Below are positions 33,927-43,762 of a stretch of 50,434 bases of DNA, in pieces. Both the position numbers and the translations under genes were made by a program. The notes beneath the pieces are model-generated. The model was not told the DNA's origin. It saw only the letters and a list, made by a program, of their open reading frames with translations, and searched no databases. Where the stretch lies: contig NZ_AKJL01000268.1 in NCBI RefSeq assembly GCF_000282355.1, positions 1-50,434 on the forward strand, read 5' to 3'. Positions within the stretch are counted from its first letter, which is position 1; every line of letters begins with the position of its first letter. This stretch comes from Pseudomonas sp. GM49 (GTDB lineage: Bacteria; Pseudomonadota; Gammaproteobacteria; Pseudomonadales; Pseudomonadaceae).

Positions 33927-35288
33927 ATGAAATTGCATTCATTCAAATTGCTTGGCGTCGTCGCGGCAATGGCTTGTGCCGGCATTGCACAGGGCGCAGT
34001 AACCAACGAAGAGGCTCAGCAGCTCAAGAGCACCCTGACGCCTGTGGGTGCAGAGCGCGCCGGTAATGCTGACGGCAGCATCCCCGCGTGGAGCGATGCC
34101 GGTGTCACTCCGCCGGCGGGGTACAAGTCAGGTGATCCTCGACCTGATCCCTTTGCCCGCGAAAAGCCAATCCTGACTATCACCTCCAAAGACATCGACA
34201 GCAATGCGGCGAAGCTGCCCGAAGGTGTGAAGGCCCTACTCGGGAAGTACCCTGACTCTTTTCGCTTAAACGTGTATCCCACCCACCGCACGGCGACTTT
34301 GCCGCAATGGGTGAATGACAACACGTTCCGCAATGCGACCAGCGCGAAGACTACCAACGGTGGCAATTCGATCGAAGGCGCCTACGGAGGCATTCCGTTT
34401 CCGATTCCGAAGACCGGTGCGGAAGCAATGTGGAACCACCGCTTGTCCTATGCGGGGTCGACCACCACGACGACATACCTCAACTACACGGGTACTGCAG
34501 ACGGGAAGTTGGTGATTCCGTCCAGGGGCTACAACAAAGTGCAGTGGCCGTACTACGACCCGAAAACGCCGTGGCATGCCGACTTTAAGGGGCCCTTCAT
34601 GCAACTGCGGAACATGCAGACGGAGCCCGCGTTCAAGTCCGGCGAGGCGCTGCTGGTTAACGAAACCCTGGATCGCGGGCGATCGGCATGGCAGTACTTT
34701 CCTGGACAGCGGCGTGTTCGCAAGGCGCCGACAGTGGGCTATGACACGCCCAACGACGTCAACTCCGGGCAGGAGTATTACGACGAGGCCTTCATGTTCT
34801 GGGGCGAGTTGGACCGGTACGACTGGAAGTTGGTCGGCAAGAAGGAAATGTATGTCCCCTACAACACCAACGGCTGGCAGAACCTTCCGGCCGACAAGCA
34901 GTATTCCACGCACCACATTAACCCTGACTCGTTCCGCTGGGAGCTGCACCGCGTCTGGGTGGTCGAAGGGACGCTGGCATCGGGTAAGCGACATGTAGTT
35001 CCGAAGCGGCGCTACTACTTGGATGAGGACACTTGGGGCGCCGTAATGCACGAGGGCTGGGACGCCGAAGGCAAGATCTGGCGAGTAGGCATGGGCTTAC
35101 CCCACATCGTATGGGAGGGCCCATATGTCCTCACGAGCCAGCCTTGGGTCACCTACAACATTCAGACTGGCACCTGGGTAGTCGGTGCGCCGGCAGACTA
35201 CTCCAATGGCCCGTACTACCGTCAGCTCGATACGCTGCCGGCCACCTATTTCACTCCCGAGTCGCTGGCTGCGGAAGGTGTGAGATGA
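33927..35288 (+). CDS. DUF1329 envelope protein
   Basis: The 453-residue protein has a signal peptide (LLGVVAAMACAGIAQG, cleavage before AVTNEE) without a clear lipobox. The mature part begins LTPVGAERAGNADGSIP, a DUF1329 hallmark, and contains the conserved central segments RKAPTVGYDTPND and FWGELDRYDWKL. The fold is related to LolB/LolA-like lipid-carrying periplasmic proteins. Located between a DUF1302 barrel and an MMPL pump, it could ferry a lipid-like molecule across the periplasm. Its stop overlaps the next start (ATGA). Confidence 0.9.
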   Translation: MKLHSFKLLGVVAAMACAGIAQGAVTNEEAQQLKSTLTPVGAERAGNADGSIPAWSDAGVTPPAGYKSGDPRPDPFAREKPILTITSKDIDSNAAKLPEGVKALLGKYPDSFRLNVYPTHRTATLPQWVNDNTFRNATSAKTTNGGNSIEGAYGGIPFPIPKTGAEAMWNHRLSYAGSTTTTTYLNYTGTADGKLVIPSRGYNKVQWPYYDPKTPWHADFKGPFMQLRNMQTEPAFKSGEALLVNETLDRGRSAWQYFPGQRRVRKAPTVGYDTPNDVNSGQEYYDEAFMFWGELDRYDWKLVGKKEMYVPYNTNGWQNLPADKQYSTHHINPDSFRWELHRVWVVEGTLASGKRHVVPKRRYYLDEDTWGAVMHEGWDAEGKIWRVGMGLPHIVWEGPYVLTSQPWVTYNIQTGTWVVGAPADYSNGPYYRQLDTLPATYFTPESLAAEGVR

Positions 35289-36475
35289 CGACTCGCAGCC
35301 GTCGGAGGATCTCGCTCCGTTTTCCCATCGTCCTGATCGCGTGGTGCGCTGTCAGCATAGGTGTGCATGGCGCGGAGGCCCCCAGCGATGGGGGGCTCCG
35401 CCCGGAGGAAGAGCACGGACCTGCTGTTGATCTTGGCGACCACCGTCTGACAACAATGGCTACGCCCACGCACCGAACCACAAAGGCTGCCATGATGGCA
35501 GCCGCGTCGGCCGGCAAACGCCAAGTTGTTGCGGGTGAGCGTGGGCTGATTATTTACTCGGATGATTGCGGGAACACGTGGCAACAGGCGAGGGTGCCGG
35601 TCAGTGTCACGCTGACCGCCCTGACATTCGTCGATCCCACCCGCGGCTGGGCCGTGGGACACGATGGCGTCATTCTCGCCACGCAGGACGCAGGCACTAC
35701 GTGGCAGAAGCAATTAGACGGCCGGGTCATTGCGCAGCTGGCCTTGGTTGCGGCCCAGAAGGCAACCGCTGCGGACAGCTCGAACGAGGCTGCCCAACGA
35801 GCGCTGAGCGATGCCGAGCGGCTGGTCGCCGACGGCGCGGTCAAGCCCTTGTTTGCGGTGCACTTCTGGACTCCTGAGCGCGGAATAGTGGTTGGTGCAT
35901 ACGGGTTGGCACTGATCACCGATGATGCCGGAGCGACCTGGCAGTGGATCGGCGACCGGATTCCCAATCCCATGGGGCTCCACCTTTACGGCCTTTGGGC
36001 TCACGAGAATCTTGTGTATGCGGTCGGCGAACAGGGCTTGATAGTGCGGTCCGATGATGGCGCACGCAGCTTTCAGGTCGTTCCCAGTCCTTACGAGGGC
36101 AGCTACTTCGGCATCACGGATAGCGCACATGAGCAGAGTGCGGATTTGATCGTCTATGGATTGCGCGGTCATGCGTTCCTGCTCTCATCGCAATCACCAG
36201 ATTTCCAACCACTACCGCTCGGAACCGAGGCGGCCTTGCTCAGTGCCTTGCCACGTCCCGCTAACAGCACGATGTTGTTCGATGCCGACGGACAAGCCAT
36301 CGAAGTGCGTGGGACGGGCAGGGCAGCCAGAGCGATTGGCAGTTCACCCGTGGGGCCGGTTTTCGGCGTAACGCCCGCCTGTGGCCCTAACGTCGTGGTC
36401 GCGGGGCTGCGAGGCGTCGCCGTGGTCGATTCAACATCTATGGGCACAGTGAGCAGTTCAGGTACGAAGAAATGA
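35285..36475 (+). CDS. YCF48/BNR-repeat periplasmic protein
   Basis: The 396-residue product has an N-terminal signal sequence (FPIVLIAWCAVSIGVHGAEA) and four Asp-box-like repeats: SDDCGNTW, TQDAGTTW, TDDAGATW and SDDGARSF. This predicts a beta-propeller related to YCF48. An Ala-rich helical insert lies near residues 150-190. Start and stop overlap the neighbours by ATGA at both ends, so it is translationally coupled to the DUF1329 and MMPL genes. Propellers of this kind accompany DUF1302/1329/RND clusters and may help assemble or gate the transporter. Confidence 0.85.
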   Translation: MTTRSRRRISLRFPIVLIAWCAVSIGVHGAEAPSDGGLRPEEEHGPAVDLGDHRLTTMATPTHRTTKAAMMAAASAGKRQVVAGERGLIIYSDDCGNTWQQARVPVSVTLTALTFVDPTRGWAVGHDGVILATQDAGTTWQKQLDGRVIAQLALVAAQKATAADSSNEAAQRALSDAERLVADGAVKPLFAVHFWTPERGIVVGAYGLALITDDAGATWQWIGDRIPNPMGLHLYGLWAHENLVYAVGEQGLIVRSDDGARSFQVVPSPYEGSYFGITDSAHEQSADLIVYGLRGHAFLLSSQSPDFQPLPLGTEAALLSALPRPANSTMLFDADGQAIEVRGTGRAARAIGSSPVGPVFGVTPACGPNVVVAGLRGVAVVDSTSMGTVSSSGTKK

Positions 36476-38871
36476 CAGCCATGATCAAACAGACTGGTGA
36501 CTGGCCGGTGGTATCAAACCTGGCGGACTTTGATGTCCACTCAGGTTCCATAGTGGAGCGCGCACTGTTCAACAACCGCATCTGGCTTGTTGTCCTGTGC
36601 GCGCTGGTGACGATATTTCTTGGGACAAGTGCCCGCAAATTGGAGCTAAACGCCAGCTTTGAACGAATGATCCCAACGGGTCATGAATTCGTTCGCAACT
36701 ACCTCGAACACCGCGAAGAACTGGTGGGGGTCGGCAATACCTTGCGTATTGCCGTACACAACAACTCAGGAACGATTTACGACGCGCACTACCAGGAAAC
36801 TCTGCGCCAGCTCAATGACGAGCTATTCCTCGTTCCGGGCGTCGAGCGGCCTTTTATGAAGTCGCTGTGGACGGCTAATACACGCTGGCTTGGTGTCACA
36901 GAAGACGGTCTGGACGGTGGGCCCGTGATCCCAGACAACTTCGACGGTTCGGCGCAAAGCCTCGCCGCGCTGCGCATGAATGTCGAGCGGTCCGGCGAAA
37001 TCGGCCGACTGGTCTCTCCCGACCTTCAGTCCAGCGTCATTCTCCTACCGCTACTGACAACTACTCCGGACGGAAAGCCCCTGGACTACCAGGCTCTTTC
37101 CCATCGATTGGAAGAGTTGCGCGCTAAGTATGCCAAGGGGCTCATCAGCATCCACATCACCGGCTTTGCGAAGGTGGCAGGCGATCTTATCGATGGGGTC
37201 GGTGCCATGGCTGGTTACTTCGCGCTCGCCTTGCTGATGTGCATGTCAGCGCTGTATGCGTACAGCCGCTGCGTGCGCAGTACAATCGTTGTCATTACCT
37301 GCTCACTGATCGCGGTGCTATGGACTCTCGGCGCTCTCCGGATACTGGGCTACGTGCTTGATCCATACACCGTACTGGTGCCGTTCCTGGTGTTCGCAAT
37401 CGGTGCCAGCCATGGCGCCCAGAAGATGAATGGCATCGCTAACGATGTGGCAAACGGTACGCACAAAGTCGTCGCCGCCCGATACACCTTCAGACGGCTG
37501 TTCGCCGCCGGTCTGACGGCCTTGCTGGCTGATGCACTGGGTTTCGCGGTGCTCACCGTGATTGACATTCAAATCATCCGCGACTTGGCGCTCACAGCTG
37601 GGATTGGCATGGCCGCATTGATTCTGACGAATCTTGTGCTCCTACCCATCCTGCTTTCGTACACCGGGGTCTCGGTGCATAACCGGGATGAGAGTCGCTT
37701 TACCCAGGGGTTGTGGCGGGCACTCGTGCGTTTCACGCAGCCAAAGCAGGCGCGTGTAACGGTTGCAGTGGCAGTAGTGTTAGCGGTTGTCGGCATTGCG
37801 GGCAGCATGCACTTGACCGTTGGCGACCTTGATCCAGGTGCGCCCGAACTCAGGAAAGACTCACGCTACAACCAAGACAATGCCTTCATGGTCGGCAACT
37901 TTCCGTCGAGCAGCGATCTCCTGGTGGTGATGGTGAAGACGCCGAAGTCCCTGTGCACTCGGCACGAAACCATCGTCGCTGTCGACGAGCTGGAATGGCG
38001 GCTGCAGCAGTTGCCTGGCGTTGAGTCCACCAGTTCGTTCGCAAGCTTGTCCAAGCTTGCTGCCGTCGGCATCAGCGAGGGTAATCCTCGTTGGTACGAT
38101 CTGCCGAACCAGGCAACGCTGAACTCGATCACCACAAGAGCTCCTCGCGAGTTGTTCAACCAGGCATGCGACCTGCTCGCTGTCTACGTCTATCTCGGCG
38201 ACCACCGCGCGGAGACGCTGGACCGGGTGGTGAAAACCACGCAGGCGTTCGCTATGGAGGTAGGGGCTGGTGCAGAGACCCGAATCCTGCTCGCGGGCGG
38301 TAATGCAGGGATTGAGGCGGCCACGAACATCGTTGTGAAGCGTTCCAACTGGATCATGACCGTACTCGTGTACCTGAGCGTCATGGCGCTTGCGATGATC
38401 ACCTTCCGCTCATGGCGCGCAACACTGGCCGCCATGCTGCCGCTGATGCTGACCACAGTCCTGTTGGAAGCGCTTATGGCTTGGTTGGGGATCGGGTTGA
38501 AGGTCGCCACGCTGCCCGTAGTCGCCCTAGGTGTGGGCATCGGTGTCGACTATTCGCTGTACGTCCTCAGCGTGACTCTCGCCGCTATGCGCAGCGGAGC
38601 GAGTCTGCCTGAAGCCTATGCACTGGCATTGCGCTTCACGGGCCGGGTGGTGGTCCTGACTGGTCTGACTTTGGCTGCAGCAGTCTTTACCTGGGTACTT
38701 TCGCCGATTCGCTTCCAGGCAGATATGGGGCTGCTGCTGGGCTTCATGTTCGTCTGGAACATGCTGGGCGCGCTGATCCTGCTGCCGGCATTGGCACATT
38801 TCCTCTTGAAGCCCAACCGGATTTCGTCTGTCGAGGACGAAGCCTTTCCTCCCCAAACTGCCCAGGCCTGA
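36472..38871 (+). CDS. MMPL/RND-family transporter
   Basis: The 799-residue protein has one TM helix near residues 32-50, a periplasmic domain, a block of five or so helices (about 240-400), a second periplasmic domain and a final helical block (about 620-780). This two-fold repeat is the RND/MMPL (HAE3-like) layout. VFAIGASHGAQKMNG and ALGVGIGVDYSLYV are the TM4-type segments of the two halves. Together with DUF1302, DUF1329 and the propeller it probably moves a hydrophobic substrate. It overlaps the upstream gene by ATGA. Confidence 0.88.
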   Translation: MTAMIKQTGDWPVVSNLADFDVHSGSIVERALFNNRIWLVVLCALVTIFLGTSARKLELNASFERMIPTGHEFVRNYLEHREELVGVGNTLRIAVHNNSGTIYDAHYQETLRQLNDELFLVPGVERPFMKSLWTANTRWLGVTEDGLDGGPVIPDNFDGSAQSLAALRMNVERSGEIGRLVSPDLQSSVILLPLLTTTPDGKPLDYQALSHRLEELRAKYAKGLISIHITGFAKVAGDLIDGVGAMAGYFALALLMCMSALYAYSRCVRSTIVVITCSLIAVLWTLGALRILGYVLDPYTVLVPFLVFAIGASHGAQKMNGIANDVANGTHKVVAARYTFRRLFAAGLTALLADALGFAVLTVIDIQIIRDLALTAGIGMAALILTNLVLLPILLSYTGVSVHNRDESRFTQGLWRALVRFTQPKQARVTVAVAVVLAVVGIAGSMHLTVGDLDPGAPELRKDSRYNQDNAFMVGNFPSSSDLLVVMVKTPKSLCTRHETIVAVDELEWRLQQLPGVESTSSFASLSKLAAVGISEGNPRWYDLPNQATLNSITTRAPRELFNQACDLLAVYVYLGDHRAETLDRVVKTTQAFAMEVGAGAETRILLAGGNAGIEAATNIVVKRSNWIMTVLVYLSVMALAMITFRSWRATLAAMLPLMLTTVLLEALMAWLGIGLKVATLPVVALGVGIGVDYSLYVLSVTLAAMRSGASLPEAYALALRFTGRVVVLTGLTLAAAVFTWVLSPIRFQADMGLLLGFMFVWNMLGALILLPALAHFLLKPNRISSVEDEAFPPQTAQA

Positions 38872-38899
38872 TGGCGTGACGATCATTGGAGCAATGCCG

Positions 38900-39973
38900 A
38901 TGTACAAACACCTGCTTGTACCCATTGACGCCTCGGTGTTATCCGAGGGCCTGGTTAGTTGTGCAATCGAAGCCGCGAGCCGCGTAGGTGCGCGCATCAT
39001 CTTCTTTCATGCCTCACCAGACTATGCCGAAAGCAGCGATGGCGCGTTGGCACACGCGGCTTGGCCTGCGGACTACCAGAACCTGGCGAACGCGCAGTCA
39101 CTGAAGCTTTTGGCAAAAGCAGAGGTGGCAGCACGATTAGCCGGAGTGGTCTGCAATTCGGCTTCTGCACCAAGTGCCCGGCCGCATGAGGCGATTCATC
39201 AGGCCGCGGTTGAGTACGGCTGCGACCTCATCTTCATCGCCTCACGAAGTCGCGGCAAGGTTGCACGACTGCTGCACCGATCGGTCACATCGCGGCTGCT
39301 CGAGGTGTCGACCCTGCCGGTTCTGGTCGTCAGCGGGCAGGCTCGAGGTCCCCTCACGGATGAAGAGATCGCCGTGACAGCCGTGCGCGACGAGCATCGC
39401 TCACTGGCGGCCGTCCTCCAAGCGCTAAAGGAAGTGCTTCAGCAGGCAGGCATGATCGGACAGCCTGCCGATATTCGCTTGCTGCGCGCAATGTTGTTCT
39501 ATGTCGATGCCTTCCCGGAGCGTCTGCATCATCCCAAGGAAGAGATCTACTTGTATCGCAAGCTGCGCGAGCGAGCCCCGGAGTACAGCGCTCTTTTGGA
39601 CAGCCTGCAGCACGATCATGACACGGGAGGTGCCCGCTTGCAGGAGCTACGGGAAGCGCTCGATGTCCTGGCGCAGAACCCGGTATCCGGGCTGAAAGAG
39701 TTTTTGGCCGCTGTCGACGAATTCACCGTCAGGCAGCTCCGGCATATGTCGGTCGAGGAGCAATCGTTGTTGCCTGCCGCGAGGGCGCATCTGAAACCAG
39801 CTGATTGGACGGAGATCAAGCATGCGTTCCAGGACAACGCAGATCCAAGATTTGGCGCGGATGCCGACGAGTCTTTTGATCATCTCCTCGGCCGATTGCT
39901 CAGCCTTGCTCGCGGACATTTTGGCGCCGCCGATAGCATCGAGGAGGTCATCGCCAGACAGGGAGGGCGTTAG
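38900..39973 (+). CDS. Universal stress protein fused to a hemerythrin-like domain
   Basis: From the ATG at 38900 the product is 357 residues. Residues 1-145 form a UspA domain (MYKHLLVPIDAS, IASRSRGKVARLLHRSVT). About 160-345 form a helical hemerythrin-like domain with the metal-ligand pattern DEH, LHHPKEE, QHDHD and RHMSVEE. Such di-iron domains sense or bind O2, NO or related species. Fusion with Usp suggests stress signalling linked to oxygen use. GGAG lies upstream; starts at 38876 (GTG) and 38894 are possible. It follows the MMPL gene after 28 bp and may share its transcript. Confidence 0.85.
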   Translation: MYKHLLVPIDASVLSEGLVSCAIEAASRVGARIIFFHASPDYAESSDGALAHAAWPADYQNLANAQSLKLLAKAEVAARLAGVVCNSASAPSARPHEAIHQAAVEYGCDLIFIASRSRGKVARLLHRSVTSRLLEVSTLPVLVVSGQARGPLTDEEIAVTAVRDEHRSLAAVLQALKEVLQQAGMIGQPADIRLLRAMLFYVDAFPERLHHPKEEIYLYRKLRERAPEYSALLDSLQHDHDTGGARLQELREALDVLAQNPVSGLKEFLAAVDEFTVRQLRHMSVEEQSLLPAARAHLKPADWTEIKHAFQDNADPRFGADADESFDHLLGRLLSLARGHFGAADSIEEVIARQGGR

Positions 39974-40118
39974 GTATGCCCCCTTATCGCTTGACTGAAA
40001 CAAAGGCTTTTCCATAGAGCCGACAACGCCGCAAAGATACCTCGGGGAGTTTGGGTTTGCATCGAACTGGCTCGATCAACGATTAACCGAAGTAAAACAA
40101 ACTGAATGAGGTCAAAGC

Positions 40119-40919
40119 ATGAGACAGGAAGAAAAAACAGCGCCCGCGACCGTGACACAAAACCTTGAAGGCAAAACGATCATAGTAACCGGCGCCGCAA
40201 GTGGCATCGGCCGCGAATCGGCCCTGCTCTTTGCGCAAGCCGGTGCGAAGGTGATCGTAAGCGACATCGCAGCAGACGGCGCCCGGGCTACAGTCGATGC
40301 CATTCGTTCGCTCGGAGGTGTCGCCTCGTTCGAAGCAGCGAATTTGGCAGTCGAAGAGGACGTTCAAGCCCTGGTGCAGGCTGCAGTGACGACGTACGGT
40401 CGTCTCGATGGAGCGTTCAACAATGCGGGTATCGGTCAGGCTGGCAAGTTGCTGCACGAATTGTCGACAGAGGAATGGCAACGAGCACTGCTCATTGACC
40501 TGACTTCGGTTTTTTGGTGCATCAAGTACCAAGTGATTGCCATGATGAGCACCGGTGGTGGTGCCATCGTGAATACTGCGTCGTCGCTCGGGCAGGTGGC
40601 CATACCGAATGCCAGTGAGTACGTCTCGGCCAAACATGGCGTCATTGGCCTCACGCGCGCAGCGGCTGCCGATTACGGCGCCAAGGGCGTGCGCGTCAAC
40701 TGTGTGTTGCCGGGCATCGTAAATACTCCGCTCGTCCAGGAGTTGGTCGGCGATCCGCGCTTTGCCACATTCCTGGAGAAGCTGAAAGACCGGCACCCCA
40801 TTGGAAGATTTGGTGAGCCTAATGAGATCGGTGAGGCGGCTCGTTGGCTGCTATCCGACGCGGCCTCCTTCGTAAATGGAGCATCAATTGCCGTCGATGG
40901 GGGCTATCTAGCGATCTGA
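40119..40919 (+). CDS. SDR family oxidoreductase
   Basis: The 266-residue protein is a classical SDR: TGAASGIG cofactor motif, NNAGIGQAG, catalytic Ser in NTASSLG and the intact Y-x-x-x-K in YVSAKHGV. The C-terminal VNGASIAVDGG is typical. The Asp after beta-2 (VSDIAADG) suggests NAD preference. GAGG lies upstream of the ATG. It probably oxidises or reduces an alcohol/ketone intermediate; the substrate is not evident. A terminator follows directly. Confidence 0.88.
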   Translation: MRQEEKTAPATVTQNLEGKTIIVTGAASGIGRESALLFAQAGAKVIVSDIAADGARATVDAIRSLGGVASFEAANLAVEEDVQALVQAAVTTYGRLDGAFNNAGIGQAGKLLHELSTEEWQRALLIDLTSVFWCIKYQVIAMMSTGGGAIVNTASSLGQVAIPNASEYVSAKHGVIGLTRAAAADYGAKGVRVNCVLPGIVNTPLVQELVGDPRFATFLEKLKDRHPIGRFGEPNEIGEAARWLLSDAASFVNGASIAVDGGYLAI

Positions 40920-40928
40920 ATCGAGTCT

Positions 40929-40957
40929 AAAAGGCCGCGACATGTCACGGCCTTTTT
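40929..40957 (+). terminator. Rho-independent terminator after the SDR gene
   Basis: AAAAGGCCG pairs with CGGCCTTTT around a loop containing the small palindrome GACATGTC, and the right arm runs into five T residues. Confidence 0.85.
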
Positions 40958-41051
40958 GTCTGTCGAGCGTGCATCGGCCAAATCGGCTCAGGAGTTAGTA
41001 CTTCAGGTGGTCGGAGCGCAAGGCTCATTCATCGACCGGGATAAGAACAAG

Positions 41052-42968
41052 ATGAAATTCATGTCTCGAACGCTATCGCGTTTGTCCATCGGTGGGCTAT
41101 TGGCGGTTGGGTTCAGCCTACTCGGGGGGTTAACTGCTTTCTTGGCCATCGTAGCCATTTTCAGCTTGCAGTCGGTGTTCGAAGGAGAGGGCAGGCTTGA
41201 AGTAATTGCAACGGTTCATTCGGGCATCCTCAGTGTGCGTAACGCAGAAAAGAGCTATCTGCTAGATGGCTCCACAGAAGCGCGGGATGAGGTAGTAAGG
41301 CTTGTCGAAGCAATTCCGTCGCAGCTCGGCGGGGTGGGGCAGTCGCTGCAACCTTTGATTCAGTCCAGTAAACGATTTCTGGACCAGTTTGAGCGATTGG
41401 CAGAGGCGCATGAGGGCGTCTTCAGGACGCAAGCCACCATGGTGCTTGAAGCGAACTCGGCCCGAATTGGTTTCGAAGGCGTCGAGCAGGACCTGATTGA
41501 CTCGGCCATCGAAGATGGCGAAGAGGGCAAGGTGTCGGTGACCCTGCTCAGTGGAGCAGCATCGCTGATGCACAAACTCATGGTGTTGCGTGCAGCGGAG
41601 CTGGCGTATACGCGTGATCAGGACAAGGCGCGCTATGACCAATGGGTCCTGTTGCTGACCGACCTCCGTTCCTCGGCACAGGCGTTGGCCGCTGGCGCTG
41701 CGGATCAACAGAGGCAGACTCTCGGTAATGCTCTGCAGTCCCTGGAGAAGTATCACTCGGCGTTCGAGGAGTATAGGGCGAGTACGGTTGTCAGTCGGGA
41801 GGCCGAGCAGGAAATGGAACGTATTGCCCGCGAGATGATGGAGATGTCCGTTACGGCGCGGCAGTTGGTTACCGAGGGGCAGCAGCGACTCAATCGGTAT
41901 ACCTACATTTGGCTAATCATCATGGCGGCGATGACCCTTGCCCTCGGTACTGGTGCCGCGCTTTTGATCCGAAATCAGATCATTAAGCCCCTGCGATACA
42001 CCGCTACGGTGGTAGGCCAGGTCGCTGAAGGCCAACTGAACCATGCAGTTCAGGTTGTTCGCCGGGATGAACTGGGGTTGGTGCTTGAGGGCATGCGCAG
42101 GATGAAAGAGAGTCTCCACAATATCGTCAGCCGAATTGAGCAAGGGAGTACGCAGCTCGAAGGCGCTGCCAGTTCACTGGGCCGTGTAACCGAGGACCTG
42201 GCGCAAGGTGCTGAGAACCAATCCCGGGAAACCGATCACGTAGTTACCTCGATGCTGCAGATGAGCGAATCGCTAAGTGAGGTCGCCAGCCGCACAGATC
42301 AGGCTACCAGTGCGGCCAGCTCGGCTCGCCACGAGGCCAAGGGTGGTAGTGAAAGTGCCATGGCTGTTATGCGCCAGGTGGATTTGTTGAACGAGCAGAT
42401 CCAGGAAGTGAGCCGTGGAATGGGTGAGTTAGACGCACAAAGCGAGCGCATTGGACGGGTGCTGGAGGTTATCCGGGGGCTCGCGGATCAAACCAACCTG
42501 CTGGCGTTGAACGCCGCTATCGAAGCGGCGAGAGCAGGGGCGATGGGGCGTGGGTTTTCGGTGGTCGCCGATGAAGTCCGAAATCTGGCTAACCGGACTC
42601 AAGCATCGGCGGGCGAGATCGCCGAGATGATCGAGTCCCTTCAGCGTGAGAGCAAAGAGGGGCTGCGCCGGGTTGCACGTGCTCGGGAGGACTCGGAGCG
42701 AGCTCGGGAGCACTCTGCCAAGGCAAACTCGGCATTGGCTCAGGTCAGCGAGGACGTGTCGACCATCCACGCCATGAACCTGCAAGTCGCGGCTGCCACT
42801 GAAGAACAGAGTCGAATGTCCGGGGAGGTCAGTAAAAGCATGGGGCGTGTTCGGGAGGCGGCGGAGCAGGGCAAGCAGCGTAGCGACCAGTTGCTCCATG
42901 CTTCACGTGAGCTAGAACATCTTGCGGAGCAATTGAGGGTAGTGCTCCGACACTTCACCCTGTGCTGA
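41052..42968 (+). CDS. Methyl-accepting chemotaxis protein with helical sensor domain
   Basis: From the ATG at 41052 the receptor is 638 residues. TM1 spans about 15-40 and a large all-helical periplasmic region about 40-290 ([14 protein letters not shown]). TM2 ([20 protein letters not shown]) follows, then a HAMP domain and the cytoplasmic signalling hairpin. The tip motif [18 protein letters not shown] is intact. The roughly 250-residue helical sensor resembles helical bimodular (HBM) domains such as McpS, which bind organic acids. It may guide cells to the cluster's substrate or a TCA-type product. An earlier in-frame start at 40956 would lie on the terminator and is unlikely. Confidence 0.85.
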   Translation: MKFMSRTLSRLSIGGLLAVGFSLLGGLTAFLAIVAIFSLQSVFEGEGRLEVIATVHSGILSVRNAEKSYLLDGSTEARDEVVRLVEAIPSQLGGVGQSLQPLIQSSKRFLDQFERLAEAHEGVFRTQATMVLEANSARIGFEGVEQDLIDSAIEDGEEGKVSVTLLSGAASLMHKLMVLRAAELAYTRDQDKARYDQWVLLLTDLRSSAQALAAGAADQQRQTLGNALQSLEKYHSAFEEYRASTVVSREAEQEMERIAREMMEMSVTARQLVTEGQQRLNRYTYIWLIIMAAMTLALGTGAALLIRNQIIKPLRYTATVVGQVAEGQLNHAVQVVRRDELGLVLEGMRRMKESLHNIVSRIEQGSTQLEGAASSLGRVTEDLAQGAENQSRETDHVVTSMLQMSESLSEVASRTDQATSAASSARHEAKGGSESAMAVMRQVDLLNEQIQEVSRGMGELDAQSERIGRVLEVIRGLADQTNLLALNAAIEAARAGAMGRGFSVVADEVRNLANRTQASAGEIAEMIESLQRESKEGLRRVARAREDSERAREHSAKANSALAQVSEDVSTIHAMNLQVAAATEEQSRMSGEVSKSMGRVREAAEQGKQRSDQLLHASRELEHLAEQLRVVLRHFTLC

Positions 42969-43237
42969 GTACCGCGAGGCACAAGTTGTACAGCGGGCCT
43001 TGTGCAGAAAAGTGAGCAGGTCGAAATAGTGGCCAGTGTGGTATCGCGAAGGTTACTGGTGCGGCTGATCTACCGTCGAACAAAAGAATCGAAAGCTGGC
43101 GCCCAACACTCGCCTGCTCAAACTCCTGACCAGGAGACGCATCAGGCAGAGGTCAAAATGGAGTTGGGCATCTTTGAGGATACGTTCGGATTCATATGGG
43201 CATTCTAACAGTCGCACTCATGAGCAGAGTTCTGTCT
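42969..43237. other. Intergenic region after the chemoreceptor gene
   Basis: A 68-codon open frame (43002-43208) has no family signature. I see no repeat or RNA gene here. Confidence 0.35.
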
Positions 43238-43570
43238 TGAAGCAACTGCTGCCGAAGCCCTTTTCCGGCACCATCCACGACCTCAAGGATTCTTATTCGG
43301 CTGTCGCTCGCAGTGTACGCATAGCGACGCACTGTGCTTAACACCGATGACATCGCCCCCCCTTCAGGACCGTCCAGTGGGTGTTGATCGCGAGACGCTG
43401 GCGCTGGGTTATGCAGGCGTTTACTCCAGCTTTCTGCGCCACGCCGAAGCGGCTACCCAGCGCTACGGGTTGCGTACCGTAGACATCTGGTCGAATTGGG
43501 ATGGCGAAAAAAGGTGGGTGAGCAAGAGGACATGATCGTCGATGTGGCGCTGGACCTGACACGGCGTTGA
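43238..43570 (+). pseudogene. Fragments of a second dmpG (4-hydroxy-2-oxovalerate aldolase)
   Basis: A first piece reads [13 protein letters not shown], then VRIATHCA and a stop, matching the middle of DmpG (residues 94-117). A second piece matches residues about 272-339: [20 protein letters not shown] is read in a frame shifted by an extra base in a C-run near 43355. A further shift near 43500 leaves the final DLTRR-type end out of frame. The intervening catalytic segment with the metal His residues is deleted. It is a relic of a former copy of the lower pathway. Confidence 0.85.
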
Positions 43571-43762
43571 TTGGTGGATATATGCAACAGTCTTTGGTGT
43601 TTTTACGGTATTGCGCGTCGTAATACATATAAATAGAGTAACTGATACATAAAGTGAGAGCGTGCCAACAAAGATATTTACCGCTCGTCGGTAAATGATG
43701 TGCTGCACCCTAGAGTTAGTGTGGGGCAGTTGTTTTGAATACAGAATCCAACGGAGTTTTCC

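Noticed and set aside
43002..43208. 68-codon frame before the dmpG ghost, ending in a segment faintly like DmpG
   Set aside because: The resemblance (ELG..DTFGF) is short and out of order relative to the aldolase; not enough for a call.
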